NCBI GenBank assembly: GCA_002499455.1
Contig: DALN01000049.1
Span: forward strand, 1 to 5,192
Source of the DNA: Methanoculleus sp. UBA77
GTDB taxonomy: Archaea; Halobacteriota; Methanomicrobia; Methanomicrobiales; Methanoculleaceae
DNA length: 5,192 nt
Reading direction: 5' to 3'
Positions 4,942-5,192 of the stretch are shown here, piece by piece (the stretch's first letter is position 1; each line of letters begins with the position of its first letter). A model generated the notes under the pieces. The model worked only from the letters and a program-made list of their open reading frames with translations. It ran no database searches and was not told where the DNA came from. The translations under genes were made by a program, and so were the position numbers.

Positions 4942-5192
4942 TTTGGTAGATGGGTATGTAGCTCTCCTCCGCACCAGACGGTACTCAAGCTGGTTTCGCT
5001 CACACTTTACGGCATCGATCAAGACCACACCGCTGCCAGGTACTGACATTAGCGAAGTACCGGAACGGAAGCACGCGGGACCCACCTCTCACCGTCAGAC
5101 ACCCGGCCGCCACCCGGATGCCCCGCAGAACGCCTCTCCCTGCGATTCCGGCCGGGTTGCAGGCCGGCACGATGAAATAGGCGATCCCGCCG
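4942..5192. other. Unassigned tail without a supportable gene
   Basis: I recognise no gene, tRNA or rRNA in these 251 bases. A minus-strand frame enters from the right edge (5191) and is open for 63 codons to a TGA at 5000-5002. Its first 34 or so codons show the high G/C third-position bias of genuine genes here, but the bias fades afterwards, as if the true end or a break lay near 5085-5090. A plus-strand frame is open from 4886 to the edge, but it lacks an ATG and shows no such bias. A CCGGCC/GGCCGG hairpin lies at 5148-5167. The lower-GC part (about 4943-5080) looks unlike its surroundings and may be a remnant of inserted DNA. Confidence 0.3.
5039..5061. repeat. Short inverted repeat GGTACT/AGTACC
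   Basis: GGTACT (5039-5044) and AGTACC (5056-5061) form a perfect 6-bp stem with an 11-nt loop in DNA with no identified gene. It could be part of a structured RNA or a chance repeat. Confidence 0.25.

Noticed and set aside
4942..5080. Group II intron or tRNA remnant
   Set aside because: I looked for a domain V-like hairpin, a tRNA T-loop (GTTCRA) and acceptor pairing on both strands and found none.
4886..5192. Plus-strand frame open to the right edge
   Set aside because: It has no ATG, starts inside the palindromic element, lacks the third-position G/C bias of the real genes, and its translation is unrecognisable.

Overview
The window looks like chromosomal DNA of a GC-rich methanogenic archaeon, most likely Methanomicrobiales and Methanoculleus-like. 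The lineage is my inference from gene content and codon style. The evidence is an archaeal-type clamp-loader large subunit, an HMf-like histone, archaemetzincin, a UPF0146 protein and two methanogenesis marker proteins, all with strong G/C preference at third codon positions. Promoter candidates are of the archaeal TATA type.

Layout from left to right. A 3'-truncated archaemetzincin gene (minus, 1-513) is divergent from a UPF0146 gene (plus, 531-938), with only 17 bp between the start codons. UPF0146 converges on rfcL (minus, 935-2299), and the two stop codons overlap in a shared CTAA. A 252-bp divergent intergenic region with GC-rich hairpins separates rfcL from a two-gene operon (plus): methanogenesis marker 2, an AIR synthase/PurM-like protein (2552-3562), overlaps by 10 bp with methanogenesis marker 4, MtxX-like (3553-4314). 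A 186-bp spacer holds a clear BRE/TATA promoter and a hairpin that covers the ribosome-binding site of a 68-residue histone gene (4501-4707). A strong hairpin terminator follows it.

From about 4785 to the end (about 400 bp) I find no gene I can defend. The stretch holds a nested hairpin (4796-4849), a striking palindromic element built from TTCGCG units that can pair in two mutually exclusive ways (4859-4941), a smaller hairpin (5039-5061), and an unidentified tail that may contain the 3' end of a minus-strand reading frame.

Functionally the window mixes information processing (RfcL, histone), a protease of unknown substrate, an unknown Rossmann-like protein, and the marker 2/4 pair. That pair is the best candidate for an undescribed enzyme system. 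One partner belongs to an ATP-dependent phosphoryl-activating fold and the other resembles the phosphotransacetylase fold. Their genes are translationally coupled, with a G7 tract at the overlap.
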